NCBI RefSeq assembly: GCF_002934625.1
Contig: NZ_PTJD01000006.1
Span: forward strand, 211,086-275,085
Reading direction: 5' to 3'
DNA from: Kineococcus xinjiangensis
GTDB lineage: Bacteria; Actinomycetota; Actinomycetes; Actinomycetales; Kineococcaceae
DNA: 64,000 bases
The notes below the pieces were generated by a model. It worked only from the letters and a program-made list of their open reading frames with translations, did no database searches and was not told where the DNA came from. This document shows, piece by piece, positions 9,423 through 18,117 of the stretch. Within the stretch, counting starts at the first letter, position 1. Each line of letters opens with the position of its first letter. The translations under genes were made by a program, and so were the position numbers.

Positions 9423-9566
9423 GGTGGTCTTCCTCCCCGCCGGGTCACGGCCCGGCGCGCTCGCTTCCGGCTCTGCCGCCCGCCACCGGTGCTGCGCCCG
9501 GCCGACGGCGATGTGCTCCGCTCGGAGCATGCCGCCGATCGGCCGGTCGCGCAGCCGGAGGATCCC

Positions 9567-11648
9567 TCAGAAGCGCCCGCCGCCCCCGAAACCGCCACCG
9601 CCGCCGCCGAAGGAACCGCCCCCACCGAAGCCGCCGCCGCCGAAGCCGCCGCCGCCGCTGAAGCCGCCGCCCCAGCCGGAGCTGCGCCGCGTGCCTCCCC
9701 CAGCGAGGATCCCGCCGAGCACGGCGCCCATCAGCACGTCGGCGCCACCGCTGCTGCGGCGCCCGTAGCCGCCCCCGTAGCCGTAGGAGGACGTGCTGCG
9801 CCACACGTCGACGTCGGCGTGCGCCAGCTGCGTGGCCTGCTCGGCCAGCGCCACGGCGGTGCGGGCGTGCTCCAGGGCCTGCCGCGGGTCGTCCCCGTGC
9901 AGCGCCACCGCGCGGGAGTAGTGCCGCTGCGCCTCCACCAGCCGCGTGCGCGCGGTGCCGCCCACGGCGCCGCGGCGGGTGGCGATGAAGTCCTCGGCGG
10001 CGTCGATCTCGGCGCGGGCCACCATCAGCGCCTGCTCCAGCGCGGCCGCCTCCCGCCGCCGCGCCTCCTGCGCCTCCCTCACCTGCCCGAGCGCGCCCTC
10101 CAGGCCGCGCTCGGCCTCCACGAGCCGGTGGAGCGCGCCGAGGGGGTTGCGGCCGCCCTCCGCGCCGGCCGTCGCCAGGGCGGCCCGGGCCCGGGCCACG
10201 GCCTCCACGACCACCTTCGAGCCGGAGCGCAGGTCCTCCGCCTGCGCGAGGTCGGCCCGCACGCGCTCCACCGCCACGGGCAGCTCCTCGCGGGCCCGCT
10301 CCAGGTCCGCGGCGACCTTGGGCACCGCCTGCAGGAGCTGCCGGGCCTGGGCGCACGCCTCCTGCGCGGTCCGCACGGCGGCCACCACGGCCGCACCGGC
10401 GTTGGGGTCCACCACGGCGGCGCGCCCCTCGGCCACGGCGGCCTCCGCGGCCTCGAGGCGGGCCAGGGCCTCGTCGGGGTCGTCGTCCACGCCCACGAGC
10501 GCCTCGACGCCGTAGCGCTGCACCAGCTGCTCCACCTGGCGGCGGGCCGGCTCCACCTGCGCGCGCAGCTGCGCGGCCTCGCCCTGCACCCGCTCCAGGC
10601 GCTGCGGCGCGTTCCCGACGAGGTCGCGCAGCTCCTCCACCCGCTGCGCCTCCGCGTCGAGCTGCTCACCGGCCTCGGTGCAGGAGGTGATGATCCTGGC
10701 GAGCATCTGCCGCCGCTGCGGCTCGGTCTCGGGCTGCTCGTCGTCGAGCTGCTGGCGGATCTGGAAGGCGGCGGTCAGCGCGGCCCGGGCCCGCTCCAGG
10801 GCCGCCGCGAACGCCGCGGTCTCCTGGTCCCCGAACTCGGCCCGGGCGAACTCCAGCTCCTGCGCGCTGGAGCGCACGGCGTCGTCGGCCTGCACGAGGA
10901 GGGCGTTGGCGCGCTGGTCGAGGGCGTCCGTCGGCTCCCCCGCGAACGGGTCCTGCTCGCGCGCGGCCGCGCGGGCCGGGGCGGAGGAGGAGCCGCGGCG
11001 GCGCACCAGGAAGACGACGACGAGGAGGACCGCCCCGCCGAGGAGCAGCAGCAGGAGCAGCGCGCCGCCCAGGCCCCCGCCCGACGTCGCGCCACCGGCC
11101 GTGGCGCTACCGGGCGTGGCACCACCGGGCGCGACGCCCTCCTCGACGGCACCGCCCGCACCGGCGCCGACGGTGTCGCCGATGCCGTCCGCGGCGGCCA
11201 CGACCGCGGCGGCCCAGTCGTCCTGCGCGAGCTCGGGCTCGACGGCGCTGCGGGCGACGGCGTCCAGCTCGGCCTCGCTGATGCGCGCGTCCGGCGCGGC
11301 CCAGTAGCCGTAGGAGCGCTCCCCGACCGCGACGGCCAGCAGCACGTCGTCGGCGCCGAAGCCGTTGAGCTGGAAGGTCTGCTGGGCCCACTGCTGACCG
11401 TTGAGGCCGTCGAAGCCGTCGACGTAGGCGACCCAGAGCTCGATGCCGTCCTCCGCCTGCAGCTCCTGCAGCTCGGTGCGCACCTGCGCCTCCGCGCCGC
11501 TGAGGGCGCCCACCTCGTCGGTGACCTGCTGGTCGAGGCGGGTCGGGGGGACGGCACCGGCCGGAACAGGGCCTGTCAGGAGGACGGCCGCGGCGGTGAG
11601 CAGGGCGGCGAGCCACGTGCGGGGTCGGGGGGTTCTGGCCTGGTCCAC
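9567..11648 (-). CDS. Secreted/membrane TPM-domain protein with coiled coil and glycine-rich tail
   Basis: About 693 aa from a GTG; the start is uncertain because no clear ribosome site is seen. A signal peptide (WLAALLTAAAVLLTGPVPAGA) precedes an extracellular TPM domain with DGIELWVAYVDGFDGLNGQQW and DDVLLAVAVGERSYGYW. A membrane helix follows at roughly 195-225 (ALLLLLLLGGAVLLVVVFLV), then about 400 residues of helical, Ala/Glu/Arg-rich coiled coil, and a tail of GGGGFGGGG blocks. TPM domains occur in proteins of photosystem or membrane maintenance. The neighbouring pspA suggests joint work at stressed membranes. The rnpB gene lies just upstream. Confidence 0.85.
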   Translation of the reverse strand: MDQARTPRPRTWLAALLTAAAVLLTGPVPAGAVPPTRLDQQVTDEVGALSGAEAQVRTELQELQAEDGIELWVAYVDGFDGLNGQQWAQQTFQLNGFGADDVLLAVAVGERSYGYWAAPDARISEAELDAVARSAVEPELAQDDWAAAVVAAADGIGDTVGAGAGGAVEEGVAPGGATPGSATAGGATSGGGLGGALLLLLLLGGAVLLVVVFLVRRRGSSSAPARAAAREQDPFAGEPTDALDQRANALLVQADDAVRSSAQELEFARAEFGDQETAAFAAALERARAALTAAFQIRQQLDDEQPETEPQRRQMLARIITSCTEAGEQLDAEAQRVEELRDLVGNAPQRLERVQGEAAQLRAQVEPARRQVEQLVQRYGVEALVGVDDDPDEALARLEAAEAAVAEGRAAVVDPNAGAAVVAAVRTAQEACAQARQLLQAVPKVAADLERAREELPVAVERVRADLAQAEDLRSGSKVVVEAVARARAALATAGAEGGRNPLGALHRLVEAERGLEGALGQVREAQEARRREAAALEQALMVARAEIDAAEDFIATRRGAVGGTARTRLVEAQRHYSRAVALHGDDPRQALEHARTAVALAEQATQLAHADVDVWRSTSSYGYGGGYGRRSSGGADVLMGAVLGGILAGGGTRRSSGWGGGFSGGGGFGGGGFGGGGSFGGGGGGFGGGGRF

Positions 11649-11750
11649 CGCGCCAGTCTGGCGAAGCACGGCCGAGGCGCCACCGCTGCCGCGGGCCGGG
11701 GCGGTGGGCGGGCGCGCCGGCGCGCCCGCGCGGCGGGCGGGGCGGGTGGT

Positions 11751-12150
11751 GGACGAGCCGGCCTGTAAGCCGGATCCTGTGCCCCGGCCGTCCCCTCGCG
11801 GGTCGGGCCGGGCGGCGGTCATCCCTCTAGGACGTGCGTTGCCGCACGCCTCCAGCGGTCTACCCGGCAGCTCGGGCGGGCCGCCCTCGAACGCTGCCTG
11901 TCTGACCTTGCTCCGGGTGGGGTTTACCGAGCCGCACCGGTCACCCGGTGCGCTGGTGGTCTCTTACACCACCGTTTCACCCTCACCGGCACCGCTCGCG
12001 CGGCACCGGCGGTCTGTTCTCTGTGGCACTGTCCCGCGGGTCACCCCGGGTGGGCGTTACCCACCACCCTGCCCTGTGGAGTCCGGACTTTCCTCGGCGG
12101 ACCACCCCCGGAGGGGGAGGCCCGACGCGACCGCCCGGCCGACTCGTCCG
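11751..12150 (-). ncRNA. rnpB: RNase P RNA, bacterial type A
   Basis: Read on the minus strand, the RNA opens with CGGACGAGTCGGC and closes with GCCGGCTCGTCC, forming helix P1. Universal core blocks appear in order: GAGGAAAGTCCGGACTCC, GGTGGGTAACGCCCACC, GACAGTGCCACAGAGAACAG, GAGGGTGAAACGGTGG, GGTAAACCCC, AGAGGGATGACC and ACAGGATCCGGCTTACAGG. It is the catalytic subunit that trims tRNA 5' leaders. At about 400 nt it fits the actinobacterial type A RNA. Exact ends are estimated from P1 pairing. Confidence 0.96.
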
Positions 12151-12297
12151 CCTCCAGCGTAGCGACTCCCGGCACCGCCGCCTCCCTCGCCGGGTGGCCG
12201 GCACGCGGGGGGGCCGAACGGGTGACCCCCGATCGGCCCCTCCCGCCGCACCTCCCCCGGGTCGACGTCTCCCAGGTCGATCCCACCGGGAGGTCCC

Positions 12298-13329
12298 ATG
12301 CCCACGTCCGTCCGTCCGCGAGCGCTCCTCGGCGCGGCCGTCACCCTCGTCATGGTCGGGGCCGGGCTCGTCGCCGCCGGTCCGGCCGCGGCCGGGGAGC
12401 CGCGCGTCTCCCGGGCCACGCGCTCGACCACCACGACGTCCACCACGACGACCAGCACGACGGCACCCGCCCTGCCCGGGACGACGGGCACCGTCACCAC
12501 GACCACCGCCGACTCGCCGGCCCGCACGATCGTCAAGGACGACCGCGGGGTCGTGGCGGTCTTCACGGCCGGCTCGCGGACCGTGACGCTGCGGGGTCCC
12601 GAGCGGGTCTTCGCGGAGAGCACGACCAGCGCGGTGGTGCGGAGCACGACCTGGGTCCGCCTGCTCCCCCAGCCCTCGGCGGGCACCGCGGACTGGGAGT
12701 GGCTGGGCACCGCGCTGGCCAGCACCGCGCCCGACGTGCTCGCCCTGGCGATGCAGTACACGACCTCCGCGCCGGCCGTCCACGACCAGCAGGGCCTGCA
12801 GATCGCCGGCGACGCCTCCTACGGCCCGCTGACCGCCACCGGCCGCGAGGAGGGGTCGGACTTCAACGACTACCTCGGCGTCGCCTGGTCCTACGGCAGC
12901 ACCACCGACGCACCGGAGACCCGCCAGTTCCGCTCCCTGGACTGCTCCGGCTACGTCCGGATGGCCTTCGGCTACCGCGGCGGGGTCCCCCTCGTCCTGC
13001 GCCCGGACGGTGCGGGGCTGCCGCGCCGGGCCGTGGAGATGCTGGCCTCCGCCCCCGGCGTGGTCGTGCAGCCGGACCTGGGCACGAGGCCGCCCGTGCC
13101 CACCGCCCTCGCGCCGGGCGACCTGCTCTTCTTCGACGCCAGCACCGACGACGGCACCGCCGTGGACCACGTCGGGATCTACCTCGGCGTCGACAGCGCC
13201 GGGGCGCCGCGGTTCCTCTCCAGCCGCAAGACCGTCGACGGCCCCACGCTCGGCGACACGGGCGGCAAGTCGGTGCTCAAGGGCACCGGGCTCTACGCGA
13301 CCTCCTTCCGGGCGGTCCGCAGGCTCTGA
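12298..13329 (+). CDS. Secreted NlpC/P60 cysteine peptidase (cell-wall hydrolase)
   Basis: 343 aa; the ATG is preceded by GGGAGG. A signal peptide spans residues 1-32 (cleavage near AAAGE). A Ser/Thr-rich linker follows at 40-75, then a domain of about 110 residues and an NlpC/P60 domain. The catalytic Cys216 is in LDCSGYVRMAFGY and His291 in VDHVGIYLG, with GDLLFF before it. Such enzymes cut gamma-D-Glu-mDAP bonds in peptidoglycan stem peptides. The middle region (WEWLGTALASTAPDVLALAMQY) may be a targeting domain I do not recognise. Stands alone on its strand. Confidence 0.9.
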   Translation: MPTSVRPRALLGAAVTLVMVGAGLVAAGPAAAGEPRVSRATRSTTTTSTTTTSTTAPALPGTTGTVTTTTADSPARTIVKDDRGVVAVFTAGSRTVTLRGPERVFAESTTSAVVRSTTWVRLLPQPSAGTADWEWLGTALASTAPDVLALAMQYTTSAPAVHDQQGLQIAGDASYGPLTATGREEGSDFNDYLGVAWSYGSTTDAPETRQFRSLDCSGYVRMAFGYRGGVPLVLRPDGAGLPRRAVEMLASAPGVVVQPDLGTRPPVPTALAPGDLLFFDASTDDGTAVDHVGIYLGVDSAGAPRFLSSRKTVDGPTLGDTGGKSVLKGTGLYATSFRAVRRL

Positions 13330-13479
13330 CCGCGCCCCGGCGCACCGTGCCCGCACAGCGGCCCGGTGCGCCGGCCGGAGGACCGCGCCGCATGGCGGCC
13401 CCGCGAGACCGCACCGATGATGGGCGCAGCGGGGGCCGTCCGGCACCCGCTCCCGGAGGCGGAAGGCGGTGGGCTCGTG

Positions 13480-14673
13480 ATGCAGGCGGGCGACGTGCAG
13501 GAGGACGTCCTCCCTGCGGTGCGCAATCCCGAGCGGCTCGCGGCGCTGCAGCGGACCGAGCTCCTCGACGCCGGCGCGGACGACACGTTCGACCGGTTCG
13601 CCAGGCTGGCCGCCTCGGCTCTCGACGCACCGGTCTCCTACGTCTCCATGGTGGGGCTGGACGAGCAGGTCATGCCCGGGGCGGCGCTCGACGAGCCCGC
13701 CGGCGGTGCCCGTGCCCTCCCCATGTCCCAGTCGCTGTGCAAGTTCGCCGTCGCCACCGGCGAGGGCCTCGTCATCGACGACCTCCAGCGCGACCCGCTG
13801 GTGCGCGACGAACCGCGGCTGCAGGCCAACGGCGTGCGCGCCTACGCCGGCTGGCCGCTGACCACCCGGCAGGGACACGTGCTGGGCACCCTCTGCGTGG
13901 CGGACCGCCGACCCCGCCACTGGACGGACGACGACGTCGCCACGCTGCGCGACCTCAGCACCCTGGTGCTCGACGAGATCGAGCACCGCAGCACCGCCCG
14001 GGACCTCGCACGGCTGCGCGCGAGCACCGCGGCCCTGCTCGAGCGCATCGAGCCCGCCCGCGACTCCGTCGACTCGCTGGCCGCGCTCGCGGACCGGGTG
14101 GACGACCCGCGGATGCAGCGGTGGTCGGCCCTGGCCCGCTCCCGGATGGAGGGGGTCTGCCGCTCCGCCGCGGAGCTGCGGTCCCAGCTGGACGACACGC
14201 CGCCCGGACCCGCCCGCGAGCCGGTCGACGTGCGGCAGGTCCTGGAGCGCGTCGTGGACAGCACCCGTGCCCTGGCGGGCGTCCTCGTGCTGTTCGAGCG
14301 CGACCCGCAGCCGCTGCCGGTGTGCTGCGACGCCCTGGACCTGGAACGGGCGGTCAGCCACCTCCTGGTGACGGCCCTGCACCACGGCGACGGCGGCGAG
14401 GGGGCACTCAGCGTCGCCGTCCGCCGGGGCGAGGGCCGGACCGCCGTGCTGGAGGTGCGGGCGCCCGCCGCGCGGGTGCCGACGGGCGAGCTGGGCCGGG
14501 TGGTGGCCCGCCTGGACCGCGCCGAGCGCGGCGACGAGGGCGAGCAGCGCCGGTCCGCGTCGATCCGGATGAACGCCGGTTCCGTGGTCGCCGCCAGCGG
14601 TGGGGTGCGGGCGACGGCCTCCCCGGCGGCGGGCCTGCACGTGACGGCCCGCTGGGCCCTCGCCGGGGACTGA
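13480..14673 (+). CDS. GAF-domain sensor with degenerate histidine-kinase-like C-terminus
   Basis: About 397 aa from ATG; starts at 13366 or 13417 are possible and no start has a strong ribosome site. A GAF domain fills residues 12-165: NPERLAALQRTELLD, SYVSMVGLDEQ, LPMSQSLCKFAVATGEGLVIDD, YAGWPLTTRQGHVLGTLCVAD. A helical dimerisation stretch and a HATPase-like fold follow (LERAVSHLLVTALHHGDGG), but the N-box Asn and the glycine boxes of an active kinase are not evident. There is no phosphoacceptor His in a recognisable H-box. It probably binds a ligand or senses light/redox without kinase activity. Converges on pgsC with a 6-nt gap. Confidence 0.75.
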   Translation: MQAGDVQEDVLPAVRNPERLAALQRTELLDAGADDTFDRFARLAASALDAPVSYVSMVGLDEQVMPGAALDEPAGGARALPMSQSLCKFAVATGEGLVIDDLQRDPLVRDEPRLQANGVRAYAGWPLTTRQGHVLGTLCVADRRPRHWTDDDVATLRDLSTLVLDEIEHRSTARDLARLRASTAALLERIEPARDSVDSLAALADRVDDPRMQRWSALARSRMEGVCRSAAELRSQLDDTPPGPAREPVDVRQVLERVVDSTRALAGVLVLFERDPQPLPVCCDALDLERAVSHLLVTALHHGDGGEGALSVAVRRGEGRTAVLEVRAPAARVPTGELGRVVARLDRAERGDEGEQRRSASIRMNAGSVVAASGGVRATASPAAGLHVTARWALAGD

Positions 14674-14679
14674 GCCCCC

Positions 14680-15690
14680 TCAGAGCAGCCCCAGCCCCTC
14701 ACCGGCGGCCGTGGCGAGGTTCATCACGGCGTAGACACCGGTCGTGGTGAGGGCGGCACCCCACAGCGTGCGCTCCCAGCCCTGCCGCTGGGCGTCGTTG
14801 GCCAGCAGGGCGGGGACCATGAGGGACATGACGGTGAGGTCGCGCCAGGGCACGTACTCCCCGCCGGTCGCTGCGGTGAGCAGGAGCTCCGCCGTCCAGG
14901 CCAGCACGCCGCCCACCAGCACCATCGTGCTGAGCTTGCGGCGGCCGAAGATCAGCAGGCGCGGCATGAGCCCCTTGACGACGACGAGCCACGTGAGGGC
15001 GGCGACCGCGAGCGCGAACACCAGGTCGGCCCAGCGGGGGGCCACGAGCGCCAGGTAGGCGGCGGAGACGAACCCGCCGGAGCGCAGCCCCAGCCGGGCG
15101 AAGGTGAGCATGCCGAGGAGGACGCTGGCCGCGGCGGCCAGCATCACCAGCTCGCGCGCGTAGCCCGCCGGGGGTGCCGGTGCGGGCGCGCCGCCGCCCG
15201 CACCGGGCACGATGGCCAGCAGCGAGGCGTGCTGGTAGACGACGAGGCCGAGGATCCCGGTGGTGACGAGGACGGCCACGACGGTGCGCCCGGCCCGCTG
15301 CCGCGACATGTCGTGCGCGAGGATCCCCGGCACGAGGAAGCCCAGGGCCGCGATGCCGTAGAGGGCGGGGTGGAGCCCGACCGCAGCGGTGGCGGCGAGC
15401 AGGAGCAGCCCCCCGACCGCGAGCCCGACGAGGACCTCCACCTCGAACTTCCGGCGGCCGTACAGGATGAACCTGCGGCTCAGGAGCACCGTCACGACGA
15501 GGTAGGTGACGTAGCCCGCCAGGAGGGTGCTCGCGACGTGCAGCGGGGCGGGCAGGCTCACGGCCAGGTACGCGGGGACGATCGCGCCTCCGGTGGTGAG
15601 CTGGACGCGCTCGTAGAACAGCACGCTGACCACCACGCCGACGATGAGCGCGACGCGCACCACCTCCGGCCTGAAGAGGTACTCATGCAC
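14680..15690 (-). CDS. pgsC: Poly-gamma-glutamate synthesis membrane protein PgsC/CapC, tandem double-length form
   Basis: 336 aa, about twice the 149 aa of Bacillus PgsC. Two homologous halves are visible. The first has GGAIVPAYLAVSLP and RRFILYGRRKFEVEVLVGL (residues about 33-90). The second has GGFVSAAYLALVAP and PRLLIFGRRKLSTMVLVGG (about 206-262). Each half carries several membrane helices, joined by a Pro/Ala/Gly linker near 165-180. PgsC partners the PgsB ligase in making or exporting poly-gamma-glutamate. It overlaps pgsB by 8 nt, so translation is coupled. The doubling suggests an internal pseudo-dimer. Confidence 0.88.
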   Translation of the reverse strand: MHEYLFRPEVVRVALIVGVVVSVLFYERVQLTTGGAIVPAYLAVSLPAPLHVASTLLAGYVTYLVVTVLLSRRFILYGRRKFEVEVLVGLAVGGLLLLAATAAVGLHPALYGIAALGFLVPGILAHDMSRQRAGRTVVAVLVTTGILGLVVYQHASLLAIVPGAGGGAPAPAPPAGYARELVMLAAAASVLLGMLTFARLGLRSGGFVSAAYLALVAPRWADLVFALAVAALTWLVVVKGLMPRLLIFGRRKLSTMVLVGGVLAWTAELLLTAATGGEYVPWRDLTVMSLMVPALLANDAQRQGWERTLWGAALTTTGVYAVMNLATAAGEGLGLL

Positions 15691-17005
15691 CGCGGGCCTC
15701 CGGGCGTCGTCGCGCCTGCTGTCCGAGCATCCGCACCGCTCCGGGGGGCATCCGCCGGGGGTCGCGGGACTCGTCGAGCTCGCTGCGGTGCTCGGTGCCC
15801 TGCAGGTGCTCGAAGAACTCGATGAGCAGCTCCGCCTGGTCGGTGTGGATGTTGACCATCCCGACGAGGACGGCGTCGCGCCCGGGGACGAGGCCGGTGA
15901 TCGTCCGCAGGATCCGGTCGAGGTCCGGCTGCACGGTCTCGCCGAGCAGGTGCACCCGCTCGGCGGGGTAGCCCTCCTCCACGATGGTGCGGCTGACCTG
16001 CTCCTCGTAGGCGCCGAAGGTGACGAGGTGGTCGAGGTAGGGGGCCAGGTCGGTGGGCACCATGTGCGCGAAGAGCTCCGCGCGGCGTCCGCGGTCCCGG
16101 CGGTTGTTGAGGATGCCGATGACCGGCGCGCCCGGCGGGAAGATCGGCTTCAGCGTGCTGAACGTCAGCACGACGCTCTCCCGGTCGTTGGCCGCGAACA
16201 TGGGCACCCACAGCACCCGCTTGCCCAGGACGTCGTAGGTGCGCAACCGCACGACCCCCACGTCGGGCACGGACTTCCACATCCCGCGCAGCGCCGCCGC
16301 GCGGGGGATGTTCAGCAGCCGCGCCACCGCGAGGCCGATGGCGACGTTCTCCTTGAACTGCAGGTAGTCGAAGCCGCGCATGTCCTCGTCGGCGACCGAC
16401 TCCGGGTCCGCGTAGACGAGGCGGCTGCCCCGCTCCTCCGCGCGCCGGCGCAGCCGCTCGCGCAGGTGGGGGCGGTCCTCGGAGGTGATGAGCACCCCGC
16501 CCCGCGGCACGGTGACGGCGAGGCTGTCGGCGATCTCCTCCAGCGTCTCGCCCATCTCCTCCTGGTGGTCCTCCCGCACGTTGGTGATCACCGTGATGTC
16601 GGAGCGGACCATGTAGTCCTGGGAGAACTGCTGGTACAGCGGACGCACCGCCATGCACTCGATGACGAGGGCCTCGACGTCCTCGTGCACGTGCGCGGCG
16701 ACCACGTCGATCTGCTCGTTGATCGTGGCGGCGCCGCGCCGGGAGATGGGGGTCTCCTCACCACGGGGGCCGATGACCCGCGCCGCGCTCCCCGTCGTCT
16801 TCGCCACCGTCAGCATCCCGCCCTCCCGCAGCACCCCGGCGACGAGGCGGGTGACGGTGGACTTGCCGCGGATGCCGTTGACGTGCACGCGCACGTCGAG
16901 CTGCTGGAGCCGGCGCCGGTGCCGGTCGACCGAGACCTTCCAGTAGGTGAACAGCGCGGCGGCCACCAGGAGCAGCAGGCCGATGCTCAGGTACTGCCCG
17001 GTCAC
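15683..17005 (-). CDS. pgsB: Poly-gamma-glutamate synthase subunit PgsB/CapB (Mur-ligase-like)
   Basis: 440 aa from a GTG that overlaps the upstream stop as GTGA. An N-terminal membrane anchor (YLSIGLLLLVAAALFTYW) precedes the ATP-binding P-loop HVNGIRGKSTVTR at 41-53, an amide-ligase signature. Further family blocks are VIECMAVRPLYQQFSQ, DITVITNVREDHQEEMG, FAANDRESVVLTFS and IGILNNRRDRGRR. CapB activates the gamma-carboxyl of glutamate with ATP and elongates the polymer at the membrane. It sits between a pseudo-GGDEF gene and the double PgsC. No CapA gene is nearby. The polymer made here could be another poly-amino acid. Confidence 0.92.
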   Translation of the reverse strand: MTGQYLSIGLLLLVAAALFTYWKVSVDRHRRRLQQLDVRVHVNGIRGKSTVTRLVAGVLREGGMLTVAKTTGSAARVIGPRGEETPISRRGAATINEQIDVVAAHVHEDVEALVIECMAVRPLYQQFSQDYMVRSDITVITNVREDHQEEMGETLEEIADSLAVTVPRGGVLITSEDRPHLRERLRRRAEERGSRLVYADPESVADEDMRGFDYLQFKENVAIGLAVARLLNIPRAAALRGMWKSVPDVGVVRLRTYDVLGKRVLWVPMFAANDRESVVLTFSTLKPIFPPGAPVIGILNNRRDRGRRAELFAHMVPTDLAPYLDHLVTFGAYEEQVSRTIVEEGYPAERVHLLGETVQPDLDRILRTITGLVPGRDAVLVGMVNIHTDQAELLIEFFEHLQGTEHRSELDESRDPRRMPPGAVRMLGQQARRRPEARGA

Positions 17006-17859
17006 CGCGGGTCCTGCGGGGCGCCGGCGCCGGGGGTGTGCCCGGCGTCCGCCTCGAGGGCTCGGCGGGCGGAGTCGATGAGGGAGCGCGCGTCTGCACC
17101 GTCCTCCGGGAAGACGGCGATCCCGGCGGCGACGTCGGCGGTCTCCGCCAGGCGCAGCCGCCGGCCGCCCTCGCGGTCGCTGAACGTGGCGTCGGCGGCG
17201 GAGTGCAGGATCGAGGCGAGCACGTCCCAGGCGCCGTCGGCGTCGGTCTCGAGCAGCACGGCGCCGACGCAGTCGGCGGCGAGGGCGAAGGGGACGTCGC
17301 TCTCCCCGAGGAGGGTCTCCAGGAACCGCGCGACGGTGCGGTGCGCCTTGGTGCGTGCCGCCGGGCCGAGCGCGTCGTCCGTCAGGACGGTGCGCACGAG
17401 GATGACGGCGAGGGGTCGCCCGTGGCGGCCGGCGCGCGCCACCTCCTCGTCGATCCTCGTCTCGGCGACCTCAGCGGTGAGCAGCCCGAGCGAGCCGAAC
17501 GCCGGCTCCTCGCCGCGGGGCGCGCCGGGATCCGCGGGTGGTTGGCGCAGGCGCCGGCCGAGGCGGCCGCAGCTCCAGCCGAGCAGCAGCAGGACGGCCG
17601 TGGTGGCCAGCGACTCGCCGAAGACGTCGGGCGTCCACGCCCGCCCGAGCTGCTTCGCGAGCGTGACGGCCGCTGCGGCCGCCAGGCCCACGACCAGCCC
17701 GCCGAAGGCGTCCAGGGCGAGGGCCGCGACGGCGGTGACGAGGACGGCGGCCAGCACGACCAGCGGAAGGGCGCCGGGAGCCCCGGCCCCCAGGACCCCC
17801 GCCGCGCCCGCGGCCGCGAGTGCCGTCGCCGCGACCGAGTGGCGCTCAGTCCAGGCCAC
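17002..17859 (-). CDS. Membrane protein with degenerate GGDEF domain, in the pgsBC operon
   Basis: 285 aa from a GTG with GAAGGGCGG upstream. This start lies inside the end of a small upstream ORF. Residues 1-105 hold four hydrophobic segments in two pairs. After a short linker the rest aligns by eye with GGDEF cyclases: LTAEVAETRIDEEVARAGRHGRPLAVILV at the start and AAGIAVFPEDGADARSLIDSARRAL at the end. The catalytic GGDEF signature is replaced by ALAADCVGAVL, so it should not make c-di-GMP. It may bind a nucleotide or act as a scaffold regulating pgsB, which it overlaps by 4 nt. Confidence 0.72.
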   Translation of the reverse strand: MAWTERHSVAATALAAAGAAGVLGAGAPGALPLVVLAAVLVTAVAALALDAFGGLVVGLAAAAAVTLAKQLGRAWTPDVFGESLATTAVLLLLGWSCGRLGRRLRQPPADPGAPRGEEPAFGSLGLLTAEVAETRIDEEVARAGRHGRPLAVILVRTVLTDDALGPAARTKAHRTVARFLETLLGESDVPFALAADCVGAVLLETDADGAWDVLASILHSAADATFSDREGGRRLRLAETADVAAGIAVFPEDGADARSLIDSARRALEADAGHTPGAGAPQDPR

Positions 17860-17983
17860 TGTCGCCGCCCTTCTCCCCGCGTCCCCTCCAGCGGTAGCGC
17901 GCGCCGAGGAAGAGCAGCAGGAACGCCGTCGCGGCGCCGAGGCCGCGCAGGGCCTCGGGCATCCAGGGTTCGGCACCATGCAT
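17846..17983 (-). CDS. Putative 45-aa membrane protein, first gene of the pgs operon (PgsE/CapE-like position)
   Basis: The ORF starts ATG CAT GGT and encodes MHGAEPWMPEALRGLGAATA, then FLLLFLGARYRWRGRGEKGG and DSGLD. One membrane helix (about 12-28) is followed by a positive tail. Its stop lies 14 nt inside the next gene (17846-17859 shared), matching the overlap style of the whole operon. Bacillus cap/pgs operons also contain a tiny membrane protein (CapE/PgsE, about 50 aa), though I see no sequence identity to claim. The ribosome site is weak. It has no paralogue here, so confidence rests on hydrophobicity and overlap. Confidence 0.5.
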   Translation of the reverse strand: MHGAEPWMPEALRGLGAATAFLLLFLGARYRWRGRGEKGGDSGLD

Positions 17984-18117
17984 GGCGGGACGGTATCCAG
18001 TTGCACGTTCATCTACCTAACGGCGGCGTGTCCGCCCGTACCGCGCGCCGGCGGTCACGGCGGGGCCGGGGACGGGGGCGGGGTGTGCCGGGTCGCCGCC
18101 TCGGTGAGGATCGAGCC

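Noticed and set aside
9567..11822. Longer version of the TPM protein starting at 11822
   Set aside because: The extension runs into RNase P RNA and lacks a signal peptide at its start.
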